Shown here: positions 8,305 to 17,628 of the stretch, piece after piece
Position numbering within the stretch: position 1 is the stretch's first letter
How the letters are laid out: each line of letters starts with the position of its first letter
Assembly (NCBI GenBank): GCA_031549865.1
Contig: JAVBPE010000018.1
Span: forward strand, 1-64,000
Direction of reading: 5' to 3'
Source: JAVBPE01 sp031549865
GTDB taxonomy: Bacteria > Bacillota_I > Bacilli_A > Acholeplasmatales > Anaeroplasmataceae
Length of the DNA stretch: 64,000 nucleotides
The notes under the pieces: model-generated
The model's database searches: none
What the model saw: the letters and a program-made list of their open reading frames with translations, nothing else
What the model was told of the DNA's origin: nothing
Position numbers and translations under genes: made by a program

Positions 8305-9207
8305 ATGTTTCTTATTAAAATATGGATATTTAATTTTGATTTATCAATGTTATTTAGTTTCCTTTTTGGTGTAGCGATTGGAATCGCTATTTTTGCGCTT
8401 ATATATTTGCTTTTAGTTGTATCATCAATGCATAAGAAAAACTACATTGTAATGACCCAAGTGAAAGACGTAAATGATGAAGTTATTCTTGAAATGATAA
8501 ATGAAACGCAAAAGGTTTTCAAAGATAAAAAACTTCAAGGGGAAGCTTCAACGATAGGGTATGCCTCAACGCTTAGTACAAATTTAGTTAGAAATATTGC
8601 GACAGCTTTTTTTCCAAAAAGTAAGCACCCTATATATGAATTATCTGTTGATGAAGTTATATTGTTATTTGTTTATGTTTCAAAAAGAGTAGATGAAATT
8701 TTAGATCATAGAGGTTTAAGATTCGTTCGCAAAATAAAAATATCAACATTTATAGGCTTAGGTGAAGTTAAAAAAGAAATAGATGATAATCCAATTATTA
8801 AGACTACAAAAAAATATAAAATTAAAGAAACTTTTAATGCGTTTAAAAGTGTAATAAATGTTGTTAATCCAATTTATTGGGTAAGAAAATTAGTTGTAAA
8901 TCAAATATTTGACGTTATAATGCGCAAATTATGTTTAGCTATTATTGGTATTATTGGTGAAGAGACTTACAAAATTTATTCAAAGAGCGTATTTAATATA
9001 GATGTAGATTTAGATAGTGGTGTAAATGATATTGTAGATGATATAAATTTAGATATAAATAATAATTTATCAACTGAAGACCTTGATGAAATGACGGATG
9101 AAAATAATTCGGAAAATAATATTGCCCAAATTATTGACTCCCTTGAAAATATGAATCAAAAAGAAAAAACTAAAAAAGTATTTTTCAAAAGATTTGGAGG
9201 AAAATAA
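8305..9207 (+). CDS. Hypothetical single-pass membrane protein upstream of ftsK
   Basis: A 300-residue protein with one strong N-terminal TM helix (about residues 13-38). A helical cytoplasmic region follows, containing STLSTNLVRNIA and an amphipathic segment near PIYWVRKLVV, and the C-terminus is very acidic and Asn/Asp-rich. I do not recognise the family. The start at 8305 has AAGGAG eight bases upstream; the frame is open far upstream but has no signal there. It ends three bases before ftsK, which in this genome has no membrane domain of its own. It may therefore anchor FtsK to the division site; this is inference from context only. Confidence 0.75.
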   Translation: MFLIKIWIFNFDLSMLFSFLFGVAIGIAIFALIYLLLVVSSMHKKNYIVMTQVKDVNDEVILEMINETQKVFKDKKLQGEASTIGYASTLSTNLVRNIATAFFPKSKHPIYELSVDEVILLFVYVSKRVDEILDHRGLRFVRKIKISTFIGLGEVKKEIDDNPIIKTTKKYKIKETFNAFKSVINVVNPIYWVRKLVVNQIFDVIMRKLCLAIIGIIGEETYKIYSKSVFNIDVDLDSGVNDIVDDINLDINNNLSTEDLDEMTDENNSENNIAQIIDSLENMNQKEKTKKVFFKRFGGK

Positions 9208-9209
9208 AG

Positions 9210-11393
9210 ATGGCTTTAAAGAAAAAAAATAAAAATGAAACATCGATGACTAAGTCAAAGTTTTTTATTCCTCAAATTGATGAATCATATGAAGGATTAA
9301 AAAAAGCTAAACCAGCCTTTAAAAAGAGTGCTATTGGTTCGGTATTTTTTGGATCACAAGTTGCAGACGTTATTGCTTATAAAGATAATGCTGGTAATGT
9401 TGATATTAAAAAAGCATATGATGCTTTTAGACCAACAAATGAAAAAAGAATTTCTGAAGAAGAATTAATAAAAGAACATGGAACCAAATATTATGAATTT
9501 CAAATGCTTTCAAATAAATCTAGAGAAGAAGCATTCGGAACAATTTATGAAAATAATAATTCACATAATAATAATTCAAATGTTAAAAAAGATCAAAAAA
9601 TTGGTTTTTCTTTTGTGCAAACAAAAGATGAATTTACTTCATTTGAACCAAAAAATGTTAAAGTTGAAGATTCAAAGCCAATTAATTTAGAATTTAATAT
9701 TGATTTAGATGATGAATATGAATATGGTTCATTTTCGCCTAAATTAGAAAAACCAAAATCTCAAAATATTCCAAAATTTTTATTTGATAAAGATAAAGAC
9801 GATGATATCGAAAAAGAAATATATGAGAATAAACCAATTCATATTGAACGAAAAGAAGTAGTTATTGAAAAAGAAGATAAATTTATTAATAATCCTATTG
9901 AGAATAATGAATTGAATCAAGATGAGTATGAAGAAGTTGTCGATTCATATGATGACTATAAACTACCACCAACATCTTTATTTAAACATGCAAAATCTGC
10001 AAACGAAGAATTTCCAAAATGGCTTTTAGAGAAAAAAGATATTATTAACGAAGTTTTAACAGCTTTTGATATTGATGGCGAAGTTGTTACATACACAAAA
10101 GGTCCAGCTTTTACCCGCTATGAAATCTCTTTAGCTTCTGGAGTTAAAGTTAATAAAATAACAGCAATTTATGATAATTTACAAATGGCTTTACAAGCAA
10201 AAAGTATAAGATTATTAGCTCCGATTCCTGGTAAATCGACGATTGGAATTGAAGTACCCAATGATGTTGCTGAAGTTGTAAATTATGGCGATATTATGAC
10301 TTCGGAATTCATAGAAAAAGATAGTCCATTATTAGTTGCTTTAGGTAAAGATATTGATGGAAAGCCAATTTTTAAAGCAATTGATGACATGCCACACTGT
10401 TTAGTTGCTGGAGCAACTAAAAGCGGTAAATCAGTGTGTATTAATACAATTTTAATTAGTTTACTTGTTAAAAACAGACCTGATGAATTAAAATTAATTC
10501 TAATTGACCCTAAAACTGTTGAACTTAGTTTTTATAGTGAACTTCCTCATCTAATTACGCCAGTTATTACAGAACCATCAATGGCTTCTGAATCATTAAA
10601 ATGGGCTGTAGAAGAAATGGAAAGAAGATATCAAACACTTTCAGCAACTCGCGTAAGAAATATTCAAGATTATAATAAAAAAGCGAAATCAACGCTTGGT
10701 ATGAAAAAAATGAGTTATATAGTTATAGTTATTGATGAATTAGCAGATTTAATGATGCAATGTGGTGCAGATGTTGAAGATTCTATTAAACGTATAACGC
10801 AAAAAGCTCGTGCAGCTGGTATTCATTTAATCGTCGCAACTCAACGACCAACAGTAGACGTTGTAAGTGGGACAATTAAAGCAAATATTCCAGGTCGTAT
10901 TGCCTTTAAGGTGGCTGACTTCATCAATTCAAATACAATTTTAGATGAAGGTGGCGCAGAAACATTATTAGGTAGGGGCGATATGCTTATAAAGGATAAT
11001 GATTTACCTATTCGTGTTCAAGGAGCATACATATCTGATGATGAAATAAATTCAACATGTGATTTTATTAGAAATCAAGTAGAACCTAACTATATTTTCA
11101 CCCATGAGGATTTAGAGAAAAAAGTAGAAAATGTTAATTATCCTAATCAAATTAATAATGCATCAGAAAGTGAAGATGTTTTATATGAAATTGCTAGATT
11201 TTGCTTAGAAACATCAAATTGCTCAATTAATGCAATAACCCAACAATTTCATTTTAGTTTTAATCGTGCCCAAAGAATTGTTACAATTTTAGAAGCAAGA
11301 AAAATTGTATCAGCTAAAAATGGGACAAAGAGTCGTGAAATATTAGTAGATACTTTCCAATTAGATGAAATATTTGGAAAATCTAATTTTTAA
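9210..11393 (+). CDS. ftsK: DNA translocase FtsK/SpoIIIE, lacking the membrane domain
   Basis: A hexameric motor that pumps chromosomal DNA during division. The first ~265 residues are charged and low in complexity, with no TM helix, where FtsK/SpoIIIE normally has four. The alpha domain begins near residue 275 (WLLEKKDIINEVL). The RecA-like motor has Walker A GATKSGKS (about residue 400) and Walker B VIVIDELADLM, then QKARAAGIHLIVATQRP. The C-terminal gamma winged helix (SINAITQQFHFSFNRAQRI) should read KOPS-like DNA motifs. The catalytic parts are complete, so this is a working motor without its own anchor. It is co-transcribed with the single-pass membrane protein three bases upstream. Confidence 0.93.
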   Translation: MALKKKNKNETSMTKSKFFIPQIDESYEGLKKAKPAFKKSAIGSVFFGSQVADVIAYKDNAGNVDIKKAYDAFRPTNEKRISEEELIKEHGTKYYEFQMLSNKSREEAFGTIYENNNSHNNNSNVKKDQKIGFSFVQTKDEFTSFEPKNVKVEDSKPINLEFNIDLDDEYEYGSFSPKLEKPKSQNIPKFLFDKDKDDDIEKEIYENKPIHIERKEVVIEKEDKFINNPIENNELNQDEYEEVVDSYDDYKLPPTSLFKHAKSANEEFPKWLLEKKDIINEVLTAFDIDGEVVTYTKGPAFTRYEISLASGVKVNKITAIYDNLQMALQAKSIRLLAPIPGKSTIGIEVPNDVAEVVNYGDIMTSEFIEKDSPLLVALGKDIDGKPIFKAIDDMPHCLVAGATKSGKSVCINTILISLLVKNRPDELKLILIDPKTVELSFYSELPHLITPVITEPSMASESLKWAVEEMERRYQTLSATRVRNIQDYNKKAKSTLGMKKMSYIVIVIDELADLMMQCGADVEDSIKRITQKARAAGIHLIVATQRPTVDVVSGTIKANIPGRIAFKVADFINSNTILDEGGAETLLGRGDMLIKDNDLPIRVQGAYISDDEINSTCDFIRNQVEPNYIFTHEDLEKKVENVNYPNQINNASESEDVLYEIARFCLETSNCSINAITQQFHFSFNRAQRIVTILEARKIVSAKNGTKSREILVDTFQLDEIFGKSNF

Positions 11394-11417
11394 GAATATA
11401 TAAGAAAGCGTGATATT

Positions 11418-12323
11418 TTGAAAAAAATAACGAAAAGAAAAATAGAAGAAAATATATTAGGTTATAAAGATGATGAAACTTCTAAAGAAGAAATTTTTAA
11501 AAGTGTTAAAATGAGTTCTATTTGGCACATTTTATTATTTGGCATATTTTTGATTGTTTCGCTTTTAAATATAAATAAACTTGAAAAATTAACTGATTTA
11601 ACTCAAACCGCTTTTTTCTCAAGTAAATTATTATTTTCAAAAAATTCATTTATTATTTTTCTAATTATTTTAATTTTATTTTTCACAAGTGTTTTAGCAT
11701 ATATTTACATTGTTAAGAAAAATAAAAATATAAAATTAAAAAGATTATATAAAAATTACAATATATATGATTTTGTTAGCTTTGCAGCTACATCATTTGT
11801 GGGTCTTTATTTTGTTATATTATTTTTAATAACACCCTGCACTATTGAAGGAAGTTCCATGGAAGCGACATATTCAAGTAATGATCGTGTCTTTGTTTGG
11901 CATTTAAATTATAAGATAAAAGATAATGATGTAATTGTCTTTGATGCAAAAGATTATGGTGGGAACGGGTATTATATAAAAAGGATAGTTGCAAAAGAAA
12001 ATGATATAGTGACATTTGAATTAAATGAAAAATTTTTATATACTATGTATGTTAATCATGATTATGAAAATCCGGTAGAAAGTAATATTTCAACATATCA
12101 AATTAAAAAAATTACAAATAATAATGAATATTATATTAATGGTGAAATGATAGTTCCTAAAAATAAAGTTATCGTTTTAGGGGATAATCGCTTTGATAGT
12201 GCTGATTCACGTATACTAGGTATGATAGATAAAAGTGATATAGTAGGTGTAGTCATATTTAGGTTTTATCCATTTAATAAGATGGGAAATCCAACATCAA
12301 ATATTATAGATCATATAGATTAA
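11418..12323 (+). CDS. lepB: Type I signal peptidase (S26) with extra N-terminal TM helices
   Basis: Removes signal peptides from exported proteins at the outer face of the membrane. The catalytic Ser is in GSSMEATY and the Lys in YYIKRIVA; the closing box is VLGDNRFDSADSR. The N-terminus is unusual: instead of a single anchor there are three hydrophobic helices before the Ser box (about residues 33-50, 71-95 and 118-137). The best start is a TTG at 11418 with only a weak ribosome site (AAAGCGTGAT). It is followed 25 bases later by rbgA, a neighbourhood also seen in Bacillus (sipS-type peptidase near ylqF). Confidence 0.9.
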   Translation: MKKITKRKIEENILGYKDDETSKEEIFKSVKMSSIWHILLFGIFLIVSLLNINKLEKLTDLTQTAFFSSKLLFSKNSFIIFLIILILFFTSVLAYIYIVKKNKNIKLKRLYKNYNIYDFVSFAATSFVGLYFVILFLITPCTIEGSSMEATYSSNDRVFVWHLNYKIKDNDVIVFDAKDYGGNGYYIKRIVAKENDIVTFELNEKFLYTMYVNHDYENPVESNISTYQIKKITNNNEYYINGEMIVPKNKVIVLGDNRFDSADSRILGMIDKSDIVGVVIFRFYPFNKMGNPTSNIIDHID

Positions 12324-12348
12324 AAAAGAAGGAAGAAGTGACGATATT

Positions 12349-13206
12349 ATGGGTTTAATTCAATGGTTTCCAGGCCATATGGCCAAAGCGAAAAGAGAAA
12401 TAAGTGAATATGTAAAACTGGTTGATATCGTTATTGAATTAAGAGATGCGCGAATTCCTTTATCATCAAAAAATCCTATTGTAGATGATATAGTAGGTAA
12501 GAAACCTCGTTTAATATTACTATGTAAATCTAAAATGGCTGATCCAAAAATTACTAAAGACTGGATTGAGTATTTTAAAAAAGATGGCATATATGCTTTA
12601 GATATTGATTCTATTTCTAAATATAATATCAATTTAATTATTCCTTCAATTAAAATAGTTTTAAAGGATTTAATAGAAAAAAAACAAAGTAAAGGTTTAA
12701 AAGCAATATCTTTTAAGGCTATGGTTTTAGGCATACCTAATGTTGGTAAATCAACATTAATAAATTTGCTAGCTAAAAGAAAGGCTACTAAAGTAGGAGA
12801 TCGCCCTGGTGTTACAAAAACTCAAACTTGGATTAAGGTTGATGATGAATTGTTACTACTTGATACTCCGGGTATTTTATGGCCAAAATTTGAAGATCAA
12901 AATGTTGGAATGAAGATAGCCTTATGTGGATCTATAAAAGATGAAATCTTAGATATAGAACAAATAACGTCTTATGCGATAAATTATATAAAAAAATATT
13001 ATCCGAATTTACTAACTCAAAGATATGAATTAGAAACTGATATTAAAGATTTAAGTGGTGAGGAAATTATTAATTTAATCGGTGAAAAGAAAAATCTATA
13101 TAAACATAAAGGTTTAGTAGATACCAACCGAGTGAATACAATGTTTTTAAATGATCTTAGAAACATAAGAATAGGGGCGATGACTTTTGAACGACCAAAT
13201 GAATGA
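12349..13206 (+). CDS. rbgA: Ribosome biogenesis GTPase RbgA (YlqF)
   Basis: A circularly permuted GTPase that completes assembly of the 50S subunit. The N-terminal WFPGHMAKAKREI is diagnostic. The permuted order is G4, then G1 (GIPNVGKST), G2 (GVTKTQ) and G3 (DTPGI), followed by the C-terminal helical domain. The G4 motif is odd: Bacillus has NKAD, while here the aligned residues read CKSK, within LLCKSKMADP. The usual Asn and Asp that read the guanine base are both missing. The rest is well conserved. It overlaps rnhB by 20 bases, as in the usual ylqF-rnhB pairing. Confidence 0.93.
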   Translation: MGLIQWFPGHMAKAKREISEYVKLVDIVIELRDARIPLSSKNPIVDDIVGKKPRLILLCKSKMADPKITKDWIEYFKKDGIYALDIDSISKYNINLIIPSIKIVLKDLIEKKQSKGLKAISFKAMVLGIPNVGKSTLINLLAKRKATKVGDRPGVTKTQTWIKVDDELLLLDTPGILWPKFEDQNVGMKIALCGSIKDEILDIEQITSYAINYIKKYYPNLLTQRYELETDIKDLSGEEIINLIGEKKNLYKHKGLVDTNRVNTMFLNDLRNIRIGAMTFERPNE

Positions 13207-13828
13207 TTTATATAAATTTGAAGAAGAGTTACAAGATAATGGTATCAATTTAATTTGCGGTGTTGATGAAGTTGGTCGTGGACCAATTGCAGGACCTGTA
13301 GTGGTAGCGGCAGTTATACTACCTCCAACTTTAAGAATTAAAGGGATAGATGATTCTAAAAAATTAAGTGAAAAAAAGAGAAATGAAATATATAAAATAA
13401 TTATGAAAGAAGCAATAAGCGTTTCTATTGTTTCAATTTCAGAAAAGGTTATTGATCGAATTGATATCTATCAAGCAACTAAAAAAGGAATGCTAGAATC
13501 TATTTCTAAATTAAGTGTTAAACCCCAGCACGTTTTAATTGATGCAATGCCTTTAAATGAACTTAAAATAGAACATACCTCAATTATTAAGGGTGATGCA
13601 AAAAGTGCTTCAATAGCCGCTGCAAGCATCGTTGCTAAGGTTACAAGAGATAACTATATGACTAAGATGGATTTTAAATATCCAAACTATGGATTTAAAC
13701 GTCACAAAGGTTATTGTACAAAAGAACATGTTATAGCTTTAGAAAAAAATGGCCCATGTCCAATTCATAGAAAAACATTTGCGCCAGTAAATAAATATTA
13801 TTCAAAGCAAATGCAATTTGATTTATAA
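13187..13828 (+). CDS. rnhB: Ribonuclease HII
   Basis: Cuts the RNA strand of RNA-DNA hybrids, including single ribonucleotides in DNA. The catalytic acids are visible: DE in CGVDEVGRGPIAGP, D in LIDAMP, and D in the later KVTRD segment. The Gly-Arg-Gly (GRG) typical of the HII type is present. The chosen TTG start at 13187 has AGGGG nine bases upstream; an ATG at 13199 is a possible alternative with poor spacing. Translation is coupled to rbgA by overlap, and the operon ends at a terminator directly after the stop. Confidence 0.95.
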   Translation: MNDQMNDLYKFEEELQDNGINLICGVDEVGRGPIAGPVVVAAVILPPTLRIKGIDDSKKLSEKKRNEIYKIIMKEAISVSIVSISEKVIDRIDIYQATKKGMLESISKLSVKPQHVLIDAMPLNELKIEHTSIIKGDAKSASIAAASIVAKVTRDNYMTKMDFKYPNYGFKRHKGYCTKEHVIALEKNGPCPIHRKTFAPVNKYYSKQMQFDL

Positions 13829-13848
13829 GGGATTTATTCCCTTTTTTT
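13827..13848 (+). terminator. Terminator after rnhB
   Basis: AAGGGA/TCCCTT hairpin with a five-base loop and seven to eight T residues, overlapping the rnhB stop. Confidence 0.85.
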
Positions 13849-13959
13849 GTCGAGTAAATTGTAAAAAATATTAAGTAAAATGGTTATAAAAAAATATTAG
13901 CGTATTAAAATATAATATATTTTATATGTATAGTTTATATAAAATTTAAAAAAATCATA

Positions 13960-13988
13960 TTGACTATCAAAAAGTAAAAGATTATTAT
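13960..13988 (+). promoter_or_regulatory. Promoter of topA
   Basis: TTGACT (13960-13965), a 17-base spacer and TATTAT (13983-13988), 24 bases before the GTG start. Confidence 0.6.
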
Positions 13989-14011
13989 TGATATGAAAAC
14001 GAGGTAAAATT

Positions 14012-16279
14012 GTGAAAAATATAATTATTGTGGAATCACCATCAAAATCAAAGACAATTGAATCTTATATGGGAAGTGATTTTAAAGTTTTATCCTCTGT
14101 AGGTCACATTAGGGATTTAGCGACATCAGGTAAAGATGGTTTGGGGATAGATATAGAAAATGGATTTACTCCTAACTATACTATAATCAAAGGCAAGAGT
14201 AAGATTGTAGCGGATTTAAAAAAAGAATGTAAAGGTAAAAAAGTTTATCTTGCAACCGACCCTGACCGTGAAGGAGAAGCTATTAGTTATCATTTAGCAG
14301 AAATTTTAGGGTTAGATCTTAATGAAGTAAACCGTATTGAGTTTCATGAAATAACTAAACCAGCAATTATTGATGCTTTTAATCATCCTAGAAAAATAGA
14401 TATGGATTTGGTATCAAGCCAAGAAACAAGAAGAATGTTAGACCGTATAATTGGTTTTAAAGTATCTAAATTACTTCAATCAAAGATAAAAAGCAAAAGT
14501 GCTGGACGTGTTCAAAGCGTTGCCTTGAAGCTTATATGTGATTTAGAACGTGAGATTAAAGCCTTTATACCAGAGTCTTACTATGAACTTGAAGCCATTT
14601 TTGATCGTTATAAACTTGAATTTTTGACTTATAAAAATGAAAAAATATATATTACAGATAAAAATTTAGCTTTAGAAATTAAAAACAGCTTAAATAATGA
14701 ATTTATTGTTGATAAAATTGAATCAAAAGAAACTAAAAGAGAAAGTAAACCTCCATTTACAACTTCTACACTTCAACAAGATGCTTCAAATAAATTAAAT
14801 TTTTCTTCATCTAAAACAATGAAGATAGCCCAAGCCTTATATGAAGGTAAAAATATTGGGACAATGGAAGTTGGGTTAATCTCTTATATGCGTACAGACT
14901 CAACCAGCTTATCTGATTTATTTGTTAATGAAACTAAAAAATACATTATTTCTAATTATGGAAATGATTATTTAGGTTATGCCAAGCAGCGTGATCAAAA
15001 GTTGGCCCAAAATGCCCATGAAGCAATTAGACCAACATCCATTTTAAGAACTCCAGAATCGTTATCTAATTATTTAAGTAACGATGAATATAAATTATAT
15101 AAGCTTATTTATAATCGTACTTTAGCTTCTTTAATGAGTGGAGCCAAATTTTTAAGTACAAAAATAACATTTAACAATAATGAAACTACATGGAAACTAA
15201 ATGGTCAAACATTATTATTTGATGGATACTTAGTAGTGTCAGGAAAAGCTGATGAAGATGAAAATGCATTATTACCATTATTTAATGTTGGTGAATCATA
15301 TAAGGCAAAAGAAATAATTATTAAAGACTTAGAAACTAAACCTAAAACAAGATATACTGAGGCATCACTAATTAAAGATATGGAAGAGTTAGGGATAGGT
15401 CGTCCTTCAACTTATGCGCAAACAATGCTTACATTAACTGAAAGAGCGTATGTTGAAATAAAAGAAAAGAAGATATTTCCAACAGAACAAGGAATGCTGA
15501 CATCAGAAAAGCTAAATGAATTCTTTTTGCCAATCTTTAATGTTGAATATACGGCGAACATGGAAGAATCTTTAGATAAAATTTCTAAGGGTGAAGAATC
15601 ATCACTTAAAAATCTAAAAGAATTCTATAATGACTTTGAACCTATTTTAGATAACGCTAAAAAAAACATGCAAGTTATTGCCCCAAAAGAAACTGGAGAA
15701 TTATGTCCTATGTGTAATTCGCCTTTGGTTATAAGAAAAGGCCGCTATGGTGAATTTGTTGCTTGTTCAAATTATCCAGCGTGTAAATATATTTTAGAAG
15801 AGAAAAAAGAAGAATTAGATACAGGAATTATCTGTCCGATTTGTGGTAAAGGTCATTTTGTAAAAAAGATGGCTAATAAAGGCCGTAATAAAGGCAAATA
15901 TTTCTTTGCATGTTCAAATTATCCTGATTGTAAAACAGCATTCAGTGATGAACCAACTACAGAATTATGTCCAAATTGTAATAGTATGATGTTAAGAAAA
16001 GACGGTAATTTAATTTGTTCAAAGCGCTGCGATGAAGAAAACAAAGAAGAATCTGCTAAAGAAGGAATCATATGCCCAAGTTGTGGTAAAGGTCATATTG
16101 TTAAAAAAATAGCTAAAAAAGGGCGTAATGCTGGAAATGCTTTTTATGCATGTTCAAATTATCCTAGGTGTAAAAATATCTATAGTTTAGAACCAACAGA
16201 ACAAAAATGTAAAAATTGTGGAAGTGTTTTACTTAAGGATGAAAACAACTTAGTTTGTTCAAACAAAGATTGTAAATGA
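14012..16279 (+). CDS. topA: DNA topoisomerase I (type IA)
   Basis: Relaxes negative supercoils. The TOPRIM part shows IVESPSKSKTIESY and DPDREGEAISYHL; the active-site Tyr is in LISYMRTDST. The C-terminal tail holds five four-Cys zinc ribbons, starting near residue 565 (CPMC...CSNYPAC) and ending at CSNKDC. Ribbons 2-3 and 4-5 look like a tandem duplication with a period of 80 codons. The GTG start at 14012 follows ACGAGGTAAAATT. It is expressed from its own promoter and ends at its own terminator. Confidence 0.97.
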   Translation: MKNIIIVESPSKSKTIESYMGSDFKVLSSVGHIRDLATSGKDGLGIDIENGFTPNYTIIKGKSKIVADLKKECKGKKVYLATDPDREGEAISYHLAEILGLDLNEVNRIEFHEITKPAIIDAFNHPRKIDMDLVSSQETRRMLDRIIGFKVSKLLQSKIKSKSAGRVQSVALKLICDLEREIKAFIPESYYELEAIFDRYKLEFLTYKNEKIYITDKNLALEIKNSLNNEFIVDKIESKETKRESKPPFTTSTLQQDASNKLNFSSSKTMKIAQALYEGKNIGTMEVGLISYMRTDSTSLSDLFVNETKKYIISNYGNDYLGYAKQRDQKLAQNAHEAIRPTSILRTPESLSNYLSNDEYKLYKLIYNRTLASLMSGAKFLSTKITFNNNETTWKLNGQTLLFDGYLVVSGKADEDENALLPLFNVGESYKAKEIIIKDLETKPKTRYTEASLIKDMEELGIGRPSTYAQTMLTLTERAYVEIKEKKIFPTEQGMLTSEKLNEFFLPIFNVEYTANMEESLDKISKGEESSLKNLKEFYNDFEPILDNAKKNMQVIAPKETGELCPMCNSPLVIRKGRYGEFVACSNYPACKYILEEKKEELDTGIICPICGKGHFVKKMANKGRNKGKYFFACSNYPDCKTAFSDEPTTELCPNCNSMMLRKDGNLICSKRCDEENKEESAKEGIICPSCGKGHIVKKIAKKGRNAGNAFYACSNYPRCKNIYSLEPTEQKCKNCGSVLLKDENNLVCSNKDCK

Positions 16280-16287
16280 TAAAAAAT

Positions 16288-16311
16288 CAATACTTATGTA
16301 TTGTTTTTTTT
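16288..16311 (+). terminator. Terminator after topA
   Basis: CAATAC (16288-16293) pairs with GTATTG (16298-16303), followed by eight T residues. Confidence 0.8.
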
Positions 16312-16313
16312 AA

Positions 16314-16342
16314 TTGATAATATAATATTCATATGGTATAAT
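16314..16342 (+). promoter_or_regulatory. Promoter of the ftsY-ylxM-ffh operon
   Basis: TTGATA (16314-16319), a 17-base spacer and TATAAT (16337-16342), with the start codon 24 bases on. Confidence 0.65.
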
Positions 16343-16365
16343 TTTAATGTTTAGGAGTTGATATT

Positions 16366-17334
16366 GTGGCTTTTTTTGGCTTATTTAAAGGAAAAGACAA
16401 AGCAAAAAGTAAAAAATATAAAATGGGTCTTCACAAAACACGTGAAGGTGCTTTTCATACTTTAAAGGAATTATTAGATCGAAATCCTAAAGTAGATGAC
16501 AATTTATTTGATGAATTAGAAGAAATTTTTATTAGTGCTGATATTGGAGTTGATACGGTAGTTAACTTCATTGATGAATTAAGAAAAGATGTATATAATA
16601 AAAAAATTAACGACTCAAAGCTTTTACAAGAAATGATTATGGACAAAATGTTTGAGATATATTTAAATAATGAAATAGTTAATGCCAATTTAAAAGTAAA
16701 TAAAGAAGGCTTATCAGTTTATTTATTTGTTGGAGTAAATGGAGTTGGAAAAACTACTTCCATTGCCAAACTTGCGTCCTCTTTAAAAGCGCAAGGTAAA
16801 AAAGTATTACTTGCTGCAGGAGATACATTTAGAGCTGGTGCAGTTATGCAACTTGATATTTGGGCTAAAAGAACTGGTGTTGATATCGTAACTAAACCCG
16901 ATGGGGCAGATCCATCAAGCGTTATGTATGATGCAGTTACAAAAGCAATGAATGAAAATTATGATGTCTTATTATGCGATACGGCAGGACGATTACAAAC
17001 AAAAGTAAATTTAATGGCTGAATTATCGAAAATGAAAAGAGTATTAGAGACAAATTGTCCTAATGCACCACATGAAACATTACTTGTAATTGATGCAACA
17101 ACAGGTCAAAACGGAATGCGTCAAGCCCAAGCTTTTAAAGAAGCAACAGATGTTAGTGGGGTTATTCTTACAAAACTTGATGGCACATCAAAAGGTGGTA
17201 TTGTTTTAGCAATAAGACATGAACTTGGGATTCCAATTAAATATGTAGGTTTAGGTGAAGCTATTGAAGATTTAGAACCTTTTGATATTGAAAACTACTT
17301 ATATGGATTATTCGCTGATTTCTTTGAGGAATAA
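16366..17334 (+). CDS. ftsY: Signal recognition particle receptor FtsY
   Basis: GTPase receptor that docks SRP-ribosome complexes to the SecYEG channel. The short basic N-terminus (FKGKDKAKSKKYK) replaces the long acidic A domain of E. coli, as usual in Bacillota. The NG domain has G1 GVNGVGKTT, the DTAGR box and TKLDG, and ends with GLGEAIEDLEPF. The GTG start has GGAG about eight bases upstream. It sits two bases before ylxM and in one operon with ffh, which joins receptor, regulator and SRP protein. Confidence 0.97.
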   Translation: MAFFGLFKGKDKAKSKKYKMGLHKTREGAFHTLKELLDRNPKVDDNLFDELEEIFISADIGVDTVVNFIDELRKDVYNKKINDSKLLQEMIMDKMFEIYLNNEIVNANLKVNKEGLSVYLFVGVNGVGKTTSIAKLASSLKAQGKKVLLAAGDTFRAGAVMQLDIWAKRTGVDIVTKPDGADPSSVMYDAVTKAMNENYDVLLCDTAGRLQTKVNLMAELSKMKRVLETNCPNAPHETLLVIDATTGQNGMRQAQAFKEATDVSGVILTKLDGTSKGGIVLAIRHELGIPIKYVGLGEAIEDLEPFDIENYLYGLFADFFEE

Positions 17335-17336
17335 TT

Positions 17337-17624
17337 ATGGAAAATGATAAAAGAGAAAATATGATAAGTCTTTATGATATTTATCAAAATTTATTAACCT
17401 TAAAGCAAAGAGAATATTTTGAAGAATATTATTATTCAGATTTATCAATCACTGAAATTGCTTTAAATAATAGTGTATCTAGAAATGCTATTTTTGATCA
17501 ACTTAAGAAAGTTGAAAATATTTTATTAGATTATGAAAACAATTTAAAGTTAAAAGAAAAATTTGATTCTATTTTAAAATATACAAATAATGATGAAGAA
17601 ATCATTAAAATTATAAAGGAGTGA
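17337..17624 (+). CDS. ylxM: YlxM (UPF0122) HTH protein, SRP-associated
   Basis: A 95-residue HTH protein of the YlxM family, nearly always encoded beside ffh. LTLKQREYFEEYYYSDLSITEIA and NSVSRNAIFDQLKKVE form a sigma-70-region-4-like fold. In streptococci YlxM was reported to bind SRP components and modulate its GTPase. The position between ftsY and ffh supports the same role here. Gaps of two and four bases to its neighbours mean a single transcript. Confidence 0.93.
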   Translation: MENDKRENMISLYDIYQNLLTLKQREYFEEYYYSDLSITEIALNNSVSRNAIFDQLKKVENILLDYENNLKLKEKFDSILKYTNNDEEIIKIIKE

Positions 17625-17628
17625 TAAT

